This document shows positions 11,373-21,254 of a stretch of 64,000 nucleotides of DNA, in pieces (positions within the stretch are counted from its first letter, which is position 1; the number at the start of each line of letters is the position of its first letter). Position numbers and translations under genes: made by a program. The DNA is from Amblyomma americanum (lineage: Eukaryota; Arthropoda; Arachnida; Ixodida; Ixodidae): NCBI RefSeq assembly GCF_052857255.1, contig NC_135505.1:27400999-27464998 (forward strand). Direction: 5' to 3'. A model generated the notes under the pieces. It did not search any database. It saw only the letters and a list, made by a program, of their open reading frames with translations, and was not told the origin of the DNA.

Positions 11373-11971
11373 GCAAGCAAGGCCACAGAGCGGCCGTGTG
11401 CCTTCAACCAAGCCAAACCATTTGACGCCACTGCGGCCTGGCCCATGAGCCCAAACCAGCTGGTCAACCACCCACCTGTCAAGCCACATGCATCGTGTGC
11501 AAAGGCCCACATCATTTCGGCATCAGAAGCTGCAGATACCCTTTAGCGGCCACCAGCTGGCCTAAATCATCCTAATAATCCACGTATACTGACACTGAAT
11601 CCAGAAGCTTGTAACATGGCCGCCAGTCCCGTTCCCGAGGCCGCGGCATCCAACAACGACCACCAAGAGATGACTCCCGCCACTGCGAAGCAGCAGCTTC
11701 AGCCACAACAGCCGTAGCCGCTCCTGATAAAGCTCTCGGGATTCCCGGGCAAACTCCCAGATCAGTTCCGATAGGTAGCCCGACAATCAGGTCGGATGAA
11801 ACACCCCTCCACCAGCTACATGCCAATTAACTGGCCAACCCACAGGTAAGGGCATTGGTAAGGCAGACATTGTCGTACAACTACATGTCCAGTTGGCACA
11901 GACCAATGCCAAATTCACAGTCTGGAGTCCGCACAGACAGACCCAAAACCGCAGCTGCAGTTTATGGCTTA

Positions 11972-12252
11972 CCCGCTGCGGTGACTCAGTGGTTAAGGTG
12001 CTCGGATACTGATGCGAGTACTCGGGTTCGAACCCGACCGCGGAGGCCGCGTTTCGATTGACGTGAAACTCAAAGGTGCCCGTGTGCTGTCCGATGTCAG
12101 TGCACGTTAAAGATCCCCAGGTGGTCAAAATTATTCCGCAGCTTTCCACTACGACACCTTTTAATCTTTCTTCTCTCAAATTCCTCCTTTATTCCTTCCT
12201 TTAGGGCGCGGTTCAGGTGTACTTAACGTAGAACTGAGACAGATACTAGCAC
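11972..12252 (+). mobile_element. tRNA-derived SINE, copy 1
   Basis: The head looks like a tRNA gene: an A-box-like stretch in CGGTGACTCAGTGGTTAAGG and a perfect palindromic B box, GGTTCGAACC, about 35 bases later. These form an internal RNA polymerase III promoter. The body includes GTGCACGTTAAAGATC and GTCAAAATTATTCCG, both shared with the second copy at 14887-15192. It lies inside the ORF1 region of the decayed I-like LINE. It is not a tRNA gene: the anticodon arm and 3' acceptor strand do not fold correctly and the sequence continues for 200 bases. Confidence 0.82.
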
Positions 12253-12489
12253 ACCACTGACTCCAACATGGCCGCCGACACGCCCCCATGCACTAAGCGC
12301 AAGGCTTCCCACCCTTCACCTCCGACAGCATTTGACGCTCGCATCTCTAAAATAGAGGACGCCCTCCGACGGCTGACCCCCACTAGCGACCGTCTCATTA
12401 TCGGCTTTGCCACCATGGCAGCCAGTATCCACACCCTCACCTACCGTCTCCACCCCCTTACGGGCACCTCGCAAATGATCGACCTCACT

Positions 12490-12510
12490 CCCCCCCCCCC
12501 CCCCCCCCCC
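12490..12510. repeat. C21 homopolymer
   Basis: An uninterrupted run of 21 C residues in the ORF1 tail of the I-like LINE. In frame it encodes Pro, so it may be an expanded Pro codon tract. Runs of this length are also error-prone in assemblies. Confidence 0.9.
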
Positions 12511-12663
12511 ACCCCGCGCACTAAGTCGCCTGGTCCGACTTCCGCGCCCGAGAGTACAGCCGCGCGCACGTGTGCTGGCGCTATTCTCAAAACCACCATA
12601 GCGCTCCTGCACTACCCTCGAGCCCTCCACGAAACCCGATAGGTAGCGCACCCATAACCGTAT

Positions 12664-14390
12664 GGCAGTGGAACTCCAGTGGTTTGAAGACAAAGCGGAG
12701 AGCCTTTCAGCATGTCTTGCAGCCCCAGCCATACATATCGTACATAATCGCGCTCCAAGAAATGTGCACCGACACCCAACTCACCAGTTCTGCAGCCTTT
12801 AACCAACCGGAAGCACCGGATCTCCACCCAAGCACCGCCATCCTCGTACACCACAACCTCACAGCCAATCAGCTACGCCGAAGTCCAGCACAATTTCGTG
12901 CAGGTACTTCTCAACAGCCGAATCCAATCCCCGCTCAACGTCCTAAACGTGTACAGCCCCCCAAGTGACAAGAGCACTAAAGTATAGCCACTCTCCTCCA
13001 CAAGGCCTGTGCAGCCGCGCGAAATGAGGTCCTACTTACAGTGTGCGACTGTAATTCACTGCACGCCGTGTGGGGCTACCCCCGCAAAGCCTGTGGTCGC
13101 AAAGGAGCCAAGGTATGGGAGACAGCCCAGACAATGGGTCTCCGCTCCTCCTCGACCCCGAACGACTCGCCGTTTCGACAACAGCGTTACGCAAGAGAGC
13201 TGTTCGGACTTCACTTTCGCCCGCAATATCACAGACGCGCGCAAGGAAAATCTCGGTATGAACACAGGTAGTGATCGCTATGTTGTCAGCACAACCTTTA
13301 CCGCTACACACTGCAAGGCCTCCCGTCTCACAGTCGCACACACCAACTCGGACGCTTTCCGATACGTGCGAGCTCAGCGTCCGCAGAGCCCCATAAGCGA
13401 CCTCGACACATGACGTCCCGCGACGCCGCCAACGCCACCTCCATGGCCACCCAGAAGGAGGATGGCCCCACCCCCGACACCAAAATCATGCCCATGTGCG
13501 GGCCCAGCGCCGCCTCCACGCTCGCTGGCTCTAACGCAAACACAACCGTCCTCTAAGCATCGCCTCGCACGCGCTGAACGAGAGATCGAAGCCTAGTCTG
13601 CCAAACTTTGTCAGGAGCAATGGCACCGGACTTGCGACCACCTCAACGAGCAGTTTGGATGCAAGAACACGGGGTTTCTGCTCAAGCCCTTGCTTGGCCT
13701 GACACGCACCAAGTCTGCATCTAACAAGAATCTTAACCGCGTCATACACGCGTTGGAAGGAACCAACGAAGAACTCCTCGTTACCTTGAAAGACAAATAC
13801 ATCAACACCTCCACAGACATACCCCTTCCTTCGGAATGCACGGGATCTAAGAACGCAGACATGGACAGAGACATCACGGCTTCAGAAGTCCGCGCCGCCC
13901 TCAACCACATCACGACTACCGCGGCCACCGGCGACGACCGCATCACCAACAAGATGCTCCGCAACCTCGACGACCAGTCCGTAGTAGCACTTGCAGACCT
14001 TTTGAACCACCGCTGACATCAAGGTCGCCTTTCAGACTCCAGGAAGCATGCCAAGATAATCTTCATACCCAAATCACGCAGACGACTCGAGCTGGGCAAC
14101 CTCCGGCCCATCTCGTTCACGTCTTACCTAGGGATGGTTATGGAACACGTAATTCTGCACAGAATTCACACTCACGGAGACAAGGGGGAACTCCTCCACC
14201 CCACCATGAAGAGTTTTCGGGCTGGACTACACTCCCAGGACACCATGTAGCAGATACAACGCGACATACTCGGCCCGGTTTCCATCCGGGCCACACGCAT
14301 CATTCTCGGCATCGACGTCAGTGAGGTGTTCGGCAATGTGTCTCACGCATCTGTATTGACCGACCGATTCCAGGTGAATGTACGCACCTG
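12664..14390 (+). pseudogene. I-like LINE ORF2 remnant: AP endonuclease and partial RT
   Basis: The AP-endonuclease start is visible as VWQWNSSGLKTKRRAF with IIALQE. A DCNSLHAVWGY block near 13030-13075 corresponds to the GDFNAxHxxWG motif. The RT begins with a stretch around EVRAALNHITTTAATGDDRI (13885-13945), continues with RPISFTS near 14104-14124, and ends with an ILGIDVSEVFGNVSHAS block corresponding to RT motif A. Several frameshifts and stops separate these pieces. The thumb, RNase H (if any) and 3' UTR are missing because the copy stops where the next LINE starts. Confidence 0.68.
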
Positions 14391-14404
14391 CAGCTACAAC
14401 TTTA

Positions 14405-14751
14405 TTGCGGGTGCGGCACGCACCAGAACATGCGTTCAAACTTGTTCGTCTTTGCTTGTCTGCAGGTCTCGCTCTTCGCCTTTGCTTCACTGCACATTCT
14501 AAGAGCTCATGACGAAGCCCACGTGCCTCAACGGACCCCTAAAGATGACATTTATCTTCACATACCGGCGATGGGAGCAACATGCGCTACCGACGACGAT
14601 CTTTGCACGGGAGTTTCCGCCTATCATCTTCAACCACACCGCTACCCGTGCCCTTCATAAGCAAGCTTTCCGACCCACACGGATTCAGTTGCGGGTGCGG
14701 CATGCACCCGAACACGCCTTTAAACTTGTCAGTCTTTCATTGTCTGCAGGT
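14405..14751 (+). repeat. Duplicated 5' leader unit of the CR1/L2-like LINE
   Basis: A segment starting TTGCGGGTGCGGCACGCACC at 14405-14467 recurs at 14689-14751 with about 87% identity, an offset of 284 bases. Both copies end in TGTCTGCAGGT. Repeated leader units upstream of LINE ORF1 can act as promoter monomers; that role here is inferred from position only. Confidence 0.7.
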
Positions 14752-14849
14752 AAGAAGGGATTACTCTTTTCTCCCAAGCAATCAGTTGTCTCTTATTGTC
14801 GTGCCGTGCCCCTGCACACAGTTATTGCTTTTGTGTGATTCTTGGTAGG

Positions 14850-15218
14850 TTCTGAAACTTGCAACTAGCGGCGATATCGACACAAGCCCCGTCGCTGTGG
14901 CTCAGTAGTTTAGGGCGCTCGGCTACTGATCTGGAGTACCTGGGTTCGAACAGGAGCGCGGCGCCCGCGTTTCGATGGAGGCGAAACGCTAAGGCACCCG
15001 TGCGCTGTGCGATGTCAGTGCACGTTAAAGATCTCTAGGCGGCCGAAATTATTCCGGAGCCATCCACTACGGTACATCGTTCTTCATTTATTCTATTAGT
15101 CCCCTCCTTTACCCTTCCCTTACGGTGCGGTTCAGGTGTCCGCCGATATGCGAGAGAGATACTGCGCCATTTCCTTTCCCCAAAAACCAATTCATCCAAA
15201 TCACCAGGCCCTCCCACT
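14850..15218 (+). other. Relic 2A-like peptide at ORF1 start, split by a SINE
   Basis: Before the SINE the frame reads LKLATSGDIDTSP (about 14853-14890). After it, 15201-15218 reads SPGPPT. Together they match the 2A pattern of a hydrophobic stretch, then GD(V/I)ExNPGP, with Glu to Asp and Asn to Ser changes. The 2A peptide causes ribosome skipping between Gly and Pro. The second CR1/L2-like LINE in this window (63238) has a clearer version at the same place. Confidence 0.55.
14887..15192 (+). mobile_element. tRNA-derived SINE, copy 2
   Basis: Same family as copy 1. The head has CGCTGTGGCTCAGTAGTTTAGG as A box and GGGTTCGAAC as B box. The body carries GATGTCAGTGCACGTTAAAGAT and a GCGGTTCAGGTGTCC segment, and it ends in TTTCCTTTCCCCAAAAACC. 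It has inserted into the first codons of the LINE's ORF1, between the two halves of the 2A-like motif. No clean target duplication remains. Confidence 0.82.
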
Positions 15219-15235
15219 CTTCATGACAAACTTTA

Positions 15236-15910
15236 ACACATTCTGCAAACACTGAAATAGCGCACAAAAACACTTAGCGACATTAAACGCAACCAAAGGG
15301 CTACTCAGAAAGAAGTCAACGATAATGAGAATGCTATCCGGGAATTTGAAGATCTTCTTGGAAAACTAGAATGGTGCTAATCAAATTTTTCAGAAACAAA
15401 AGCCGAGGGAATAGTGTGGGAAAAGAAATCACAGTGCTTTCTATGAAGGTCGACGATCTGCAAAAGCGCCAAGGGCGTAATATTATCATCCACGGCTTGC
15501 CTGAGAAGGAAGACGAGACATATGATAACCCTTCAGAAATGGCAGAGCAGAAATTGTTTCCTGTTATCGCGGTAACTCCGAGAAGCATCGAGCGCATGCA
15601 CCGACTCAGGGAAAAAAATCGAGGAAACACCCGACCAGTAATCTTTCGACTGTATAATTTTAAAGAGAAAATCCAGATTCTGCGAAACTTCTCAAAGTTG
15701 AAAAGTAAAAAGCTCTCAGTCAGTGAAGAATTTTCAAAAGGTGTGTTGCACTGTGGAAAACGCCTTTGGGAAAGGGCGAAAAAAAGAGAAGTTTGACGGA
15801 GCCAAGGACGTCTGGCACACGACAAGCTTTTTGTCGATAAGATGTATTACTGGGTTGATATCGCCGGGTCACGAAACTTGTGTCAAGAAAATACAAGCAT
15901 TCTCGATATA
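15236..15910 (+). pseudogene. CR1/L2-like LINE ORF1 (coiled coil + RRM-like RNA-binding protein), broken
   Basis: The piece before 15371 and the 141-residue ORF 15371-15796 read as a heptad-rich coiled coil followed by LQKRQGRNIIIHGLPEKED and ERMHRLREK...RPVIFRLYNF. These are hallmarks of L1 ORF1p/Transposase_22-type RNA-binding proteins, which coat element RNA and act as nucleic-acid chaperones. The end of the protein is frameshifted and continues to about 15910. Stop codons lie in the coiled coil near 15262 and 15380. Confidence 0.7.
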
Positions 15911-15959
15911 AACGACACATCAGTCTCACCTGATAACGACCGAAAATCAAGCGTGGAAC

Positions 15960-18326
15960 ATGATGAGGATTCTTCTTGATATTTTGACAGTCATTAACCT
16001 GAATGCCTGTTGTGTAATCAATAAAACACCAGGCTTTGAAAGCATTTATCTTGAACATATATCCGAAATTGCTATCATTACCGAAACTTGGCTTAATGAT
16101 GGCCTTGACGACGCCGACTTTCTTCCACCTAATTATGCAGTCTGCAGGAAAGACCGTGGTTCTAGAGGAGGTGTGACCATTGTCTGTAAGAGTAGTTTCA
16201 CATGTGTTGAATTAACCTCTCCGTCGATTATTGGGTGTGTTGTTTGAAGCATGGAAATCGGCAGTTTTTGTTTCACGGTTATTGCGGCTTATCGTCCCCC
16301 AGCTACTACACAGGGGTATATGGAATGTCTTAGTGATTTTAGAAACGTCACATTTGCCGCTACACACGGGAAGATTAATGTTGGCGGAGGCTTTTAACTG
16401 CCGCATATAGACTGGAATAATTACACGAACGGTTCAAGTGATGCAGGAATATCTTTTGTGCTGATAGACGTAGCTTTTTCAATGAACTTGACTAAAGTTG
16501 TCAGCACCACAAATAGAAAAACTGGCTTAAGTGAATCACTCCTCGTTTTACTGTTCTTAAACCACCGTTTGTCTCACCTTAGTTATTCTTCTGAAGTTCT
16601 GGAAGGAACCTCGGGTCACGTGATAATAATTACTAGGCTACCTACAGCACGTTGTAAACCAAGTCCCGCCAAAATACTTTAATTCTCGATTTCGCTAAAG
16701 CGAACGATGTTGATGTATAATATTACTTAGAAGAAAACTATGAACCGCTCAGCAACCTTGTGTGCTCAGACTGAGTACCTGTAAATGAAGCTTGGGAGAG
16801 GTTGAAAGCATTAGTTAATGTGTGCTTTGAATGCTTCATAGCAGTGCGCAGAATAAGAGCGCGCAAAACGAACCCATCGATTTCCTGCATGATCCTTCAT
16901 GTGAAGCGTCAGTTGAATTGTATACGCGTAAAAAGTAGGCAACCTGCTTTATATGTCCGACCCGACACTATTCGCAATAACTGACAAGCTTTTCAAACAG
17001 AAGTAATAAAAGCAACAGAAAGGTATATGACGGAGTGCTGATCCGAGTGTGTCAAAAATCGCCAGGAAAATTTTGGAAGCATATCCCAAACCAAGAAGAA
17101 AAAAAACTACCCTTCAATATTTCACCATTGGAGAATGCGAAACTTTAAGATGGCTTGAGCCTTTAATAAAGATTTCGCGTCTGTATTCAGCTGGGACGAA
17201 GGTGCAGCGCCAGAGTGTGAATTTTTTTATATTTCACGATAAACTGATGTTATCAATCACCGCAGCCTGCTTCAGACGAAGAAATACTACGGTTTTCGCG
17301 GCAAAGTTCTTTCTTTAATGTCTTCTTACTTACAGCATCCCACACAATTTGTCGACATTCAAAGACAACGCCCAGCTATTAAACCAGTAGTTTCGGGTGT
17401 CCTTCAGGGAGTATTTTAGGGCCCTTTCTGTTTTAATTTATGTCAATGATATTGTTAATATGGACAAATATGCTGACTATATTATATACGCCGACGACAC
17501 AAGTGTGTTTTTTTCCTCGACAATCGAGCATCAGTTCAGCCGATCGAGAAAACAGGACATTAGGACATATAAACACTTGGGCAACAGATAATGATTTAAA
17601 GGTCAACGTTGCAAAGACAAAAGTTGTCATCTTTCATCCACGTCAAAAAGGTATTTGTCTTCCATCCCTTCCAATAAACAACACTACAATTGAAGTGGTT
17701 CCCCATTTTAAAATATTAGAGGTAGTTTTCTCAGAAAATATGTCCTGGGACGACCACATTACAGAAAATATGTCCTGGGACGACCAAATTACCTACCTCT
17801 CCGGGAAGCTCTAACGTACGACTGGCTATTTTCGTCGCTACTGTTCATCTGTTCCCATCTCAGTAAACGTAATATTATACAATTCCCTGTTTTCTCGGCA
17901 ATGAGTTATGGCGCGCTTGTCTGGGAAACCACAACGCTTCACAATATTAATAAATTGTTGTGTTTGCAGAAATGTGTTATACGCGTTATTGAAAAAGTCC
18001 CTCGTTATTTACACACAGCCGAATTGTTTAAGAAATTGAACATAATTGGTATAGAGTCTTTATATTCTTATAGAATAATCCGTCATTACAAGTCCGAAGT
18101 AATTAAGCACGACAATTCTTTAGCAGCGCAAGCCGCACTTCTTACGAACAATCCTGTGTATTGTACACGAAATCCGGCAAAGTGGAAAGTAGATGTATGC
18201 CGCACAAATTACGGGAAAAAAATGTTGAAATATCGTCTGCCAGCTAACCCGAACGAACTGTCCGGTGAAGATAACCGAGATGTCTTCAAGAAATCGTTCA
18301 GGGATGTACGCAGTATGTTTCTATAA
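15960..18326 (+). pseudogene. CR1/L2-like LINE ORF2 (AP endonuclease + reverse transcriptase), broken
   Basis: The endonuclease is seen at 15960-16680 (IAIITETWLNDGLDDADF with the metal-binding Glu, then CRKDRGSRGGV). The RT core is eroded between about 16700 and 17390, then resumes with LIYVNDIVNMDKYADYIIYADDTSVFF (YADD near 17487-17501), the DNDLKVNVAKTKVVIF block, and a C-terminal domain from 17901 to 18326. At least four frameshifts or stops occur. A 30-bp tandem duplication lies at 17733-17792. The protein would have nicked DNA and primed cDNA synthesis at the target. Confidence 0.72.
17733..17792. repeat. 30-bp tandem duplication inside RT
   Basis: Two adjacent 30-base units beginning AGAAAATATGTCCTGGGACG differ at one position. 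The length is a multiple of three, so the duplication adds ten residues without shifting the frame. It lies in the post-catalytic part of the LINE RT. Confidence 0.9.
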
Positions 18327-18721
18327 CCTAAGAAATGTGGGTGGCAATATAGTTAGTTTCTTTGTTTTGTTTGTGAAATAAGCGCAGTTACAGCGATGTG
18401 TGTTATTTTGTTCTCGTTTTTTCTTCACTTTCCTGCCGTGCATTTTTTATTCATAGCCACTTCTGTACACTACAGTTTTTCATGATCCGGAAACCTCAAG
18501 TTAGTTTGCCTTTTGTTATCTGCATTTTTCGCTTCTTTTGTACACCTTTCTGCCTTGTGGGCAGCTGCGTTTCTTGCTATTCACTGCCTGTATTTTCATA
18601 CATTCCTGCGTTTTCCACTGTATGCCTTGTAAGGAGCACGGACCTCGTCAAGCCACCTTTGGCTTTTTGTCCGTGCCCCTAGGTATCTCAGGGAGCTTGA
18701 ATAAAACTGAGTTGATTTGAA

Positions 18722-18985
18722 ATACGTGATCACCCACAAAATTAAAGTGCTACAGCGCGAAGAAAAGACCTTCACTCTGTCTGTAAAAGGCCGTGAAAAC
18801 ATGGTTGCAATCGACAGCGTGAAAGCTGCATACATGGCCAACTCGTGTGTGTGTATTTCACTCTCAGCTCGTCTCACGCACGATCCTTCGTTCCCCGCGA
18901 TAGCGTGCCCCAAGAGTAAACGCGTGTCTTGGGCCTCAGCTCGACAACAGCGATCTTCACGTCTACGGAGGGAACCCGTGTAGGG
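18722..18985 (+). mobile_element. Gypsy pol remnant: integrase C-terminal end, plus strand
   Basis: The frame from 18717 reads FTLSVKGRENMVAIDSVKAAYM, which matches the integrase tail of Ty3/Gypsy elements that ends in VSIDRLKPAY. The stop is at 18981-18983. What follows up to about 19200 is GC-rich, without ORF homology, and could be LTR-derived. It directly abuts the tail of the CR1/L2-like LINE. Confidence 0.55.
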
Positions 18986-19204
18986 AATCCGATTCCGGCG
19001 GCGCGGAGAACCTCTCCTCACCGCAGCCTCCGGATGTTTATGTTTTGGCGCCTGCCTCCTCGGCGCGGCAGGCACACGAAACGAAGGATCAGTTTCACCG
19101 CAGCCGGACTCCCCGGTGGTGGTCGTAACGTTTCGGCCTTGCCTTTCATGCGCGTCTGTCTGGAGTGACGCATCTCGCGCCGCTACAAGCACCAACTTCA
19201 ACGG

Positions 19205-19665
19205 CGCTCTCGATCTGTCCGCTGGTTTACCTCAAGCCGACCGACCGGTGTCATATTTCGTTAAAAACGGCTCCGCATCAGCGTGTAACCCTGGCCAGTA
19301 GTATTCTTGCAACAGACGGTATTTTGTCTTTTTAACTCCTAGGTGTCCGAACCACGAACCTCCATTCGACGTGCGCAACAGATCCTGGTGCAATAGCAAC
19401 GAGGCAGGATCAGCTGATAGATCTCCTTTCCCCAGCTGTCTGGATGCTTTCGGTACAGGACCCCACTTATTTCTAAAAAAACGGTCATTTTTCGGTGCGA
19501 TAACTTCTCTTGTTGCAGCGGATGTTTTCTGGGGTGCCATCCTTTTTTTTGCATGGCTATCAATTCAGAACTACTGACTTTTACCCGCCGATTGAGTCCA
19601 TCTGACACAGGCGCGATGAGCATATCTGCAGATAGCCGCTCTAGTTTACCCGTGTCGGGCATTTT
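19205..19665 (-). mobile_element. Gypsy pol remnant: integrase H2C2 zinc-binding domain, minus strand
   Basis: Two overlapping minus-strand frames (19339-19662 and 19232-19540) give LEISGVLYRKHPDSWGK and then GHLGVKKTKYRLLQEYYWPG, the usual start of a Gypsy integrase with the HHCC finger (the final CxxC is degraded). A frameshift separates the two. It points opposite to the integrase tail at 18722, so the two are different insertions or the product of a rearrangement. Confidence 0.6.
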
Positions 19666-20289
19666 CTCTGCCGTGTCTGGTGCCTTCTTTTATCTAGCGC
19701 GCATCTGCTCTGAATGTCAGCATGCTGCACCTTGTTATGCCATGGAGGTGGTCCCGTAGCGCTCGCCTCCCGTTTCGTGATTGAGCGCTGCCAGCTCTCT
19801 TGGCGGTAGCGAAGACTCCGAGTCAGGCGTCGGTGAGAATAACAAAAGGGATTTTATACACTATAAACAGGGCATTATACAGGACAAGATCGGCACGGGG
19901 ACCGAGAGCTACCAGCAAAAGAGACTTTTCTCGCACAGCGACGACCGGCGAGACTCCAACGCGTCACACCAGCTCACTGCACTCGTGAGCAGCACTCGAC
20001 TCACGGTGGGTCGGTGTAACCTTCCAAGCGGCCCGCTGGGGCTTTTAAAGCCCGAGAAACGGTTGTCACTCAAACGGTCCAATGCAAAGGCAGTCCGAGA
20101 GGTCCTACCAGCGACCGCGCTGGCCAAAACTTGCGGCGCGCGGTAACTATTGATGGACTTCTGTCGAAGTCCGCGAAGATTTGCATGTCCCACTCTGCAC
20201 TTACTGTGCTCAATATGGCCAAGCTTGGAAGTCATGTAAGCTGCAAAATGATCCTTCGAAGGCTTGCTGAGCCCGCTTTGCGGTTTCAC
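19666..20289. other. No recognised gene; possibly LTR-derived
   Basis: ORFs of 126 residues (-) and 121 residues (+) overlap here, but neither resembles a known family. The palindrome GGGCTTTTAAAGCCC at about 20038-20052 could form a TATA-like box. Because Gypsy fragments lie to the left, an LTR or gag leader is possible but unproven. Confidence 0.3.
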
Positions 20290-20610
20290 ACGATTTGGCG
20301 GCCTACCCGAGCAGTGTCCAGGACCTCAGAAGCAAGTGTGCACCTTGCGCGGCTCCTGGTCACCCATCCGGTCATCTGCGGGGCATGTGTCTTGTTCAGT
20401 TTTGCGTGAAAGTGCGGATAGAATCCGCGCCCGCACTCATTATGGGCCTAAGTCCTCGTGTTAACTCGCATCTTCTGCCCGATCACATTTTGTTTCTCCA
20501 AGTTAATTTAGACCACACCCGTTGCGGTACTTCTCCTGTGGTTAAATTTATTCAAGGACAACAATATTGCAATAATGGCTGTGAGCGACCCATACATCTC
20601 CAACAATAAT

Positions 20611-21110
20611 GAATTTTTATTTATTTATTTATAGATAGTGCGATCTAGTACAGATCATAGCAGGCTGGAAAAAAAACGAGTATATAAACACTCAAATTCA
20701 TAACATTTGTAGCACTTTTAAAACATCACTAAAGAATTATGATTAACAGTCTCGCTATAAAGTTGATTCCATTAAGTAATTGTGCTCGGAAAAAAAGAAT
20801 ATTTAAAGCCGTTATTTCGTGCGTTCAAAAGGGTTATTGTTAGTGCATGCCTTTGTTTCGTGTTATAACCTCAGGAGTAAGCAAAATAATTAGAAGTATT
20901 AACTTTATACTGACCGTTTACGAGCTGGAAGAAAAACTTTAATCGACAAACACAATTGCGCTCCACAACTGGGGGTAACCCACTTCGCCTCACGAGCTCA
21001 CTTACAGATGCACGGCCATATGAGTTAAAAATAAATCTATCTACAAATTTGAAGGAGTTCCCTCTACTTTTCACAAAATTTGCGCTCCTCAAGACCCTAG
21101 GTGTGTCATA
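20611..21110 (-). mobile_element. 5'-truncated CR1/L2-like LINE 3' end, minus strand
   Basis: Minus-strand translation gives NCVCRLKFFFQLVNGQYKV and then FFPSTITxWNQLYSETVN, the C-terminal block of a CR1/L2-type RT. At the left edge is a tail of TTTATTTATTTATT (AAAT repeats on the element strand). A related plus-strand 3' end is at 62430-62715. It interrupts the endonuclease of the R1/I-like LINE. Confidence 0.68.
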
Positions 21111-21254
21111 TTGCTTCATATTCCTTCTTTTGATATCTTTTCAACTTTTATCTCTCCTGAAGGGGTTGCTATCTTATGTTCCACACCGACAGATCTTTTT
21201 ATTTTTATTGCAGTATAAATACCGCCTCGTACAGATATTAAAGCGGCTCTTGCT

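Larger units (their letters stand above)
9770..14400 (+). mobile_element. Decayed I-like LINE with two insertions
   Basis: Reading across frames recovers ORF1-like and ORF2-like pieces in LINE order. ORF1-like protein fragments lie at 9792-11090 (for example TNNLPDPRPHHDTDSPEFTA near 10000 and a piece ending NTITVSTP near 10795). A zinc-knuckle region (CIVCKGPHHFGIRSCRYP) is at about 11490-11545, and an ORF1 tail with a coiled-coil look is at 12268-12640. ORF2 endonuclease and RT follow from about 12660. ORF1 is interrupted by a minus-strand LINE tail (11096-11372) and a SINE (11972-12252). The RT stops abruptly near 14390, where another LINE begins. Many stops and frameshifts make it an old, inactive copy. 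Confidence 0.7.
14405..18721 (+). mobile_element. CR1/L2-like LINE with 5' repeats, 2A-like motif, ORF1 and ORF2
   Basis: Starting within the older I-like LINE, this element shows a repeated 5' leader (two ~63-bp units 284 bp apart), a relic 2A-like peptide split by a SINE, an ORF1 with coiled coil and RRM-like domain, and ORF2 with AP endonuclease and RT. The RT has an intact YADD. The 3' end reads GAATAAAACTGAGTTGATTTGA, typical of tails built on short repeats. All reading frames carry disabling mutations. The clade is inferred from protein motifs and layout; a phylogeny would be needed to separate CR1 from L2. Confidence 0.72.

Noticed and set aside
11972..12045. Possible tRNA gene, because of good A and B boxes
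   Set aside because: It does not fold into a full cloverleaf, continues into a 200-base body and occurs twice with the same body, so it is a SINE head.
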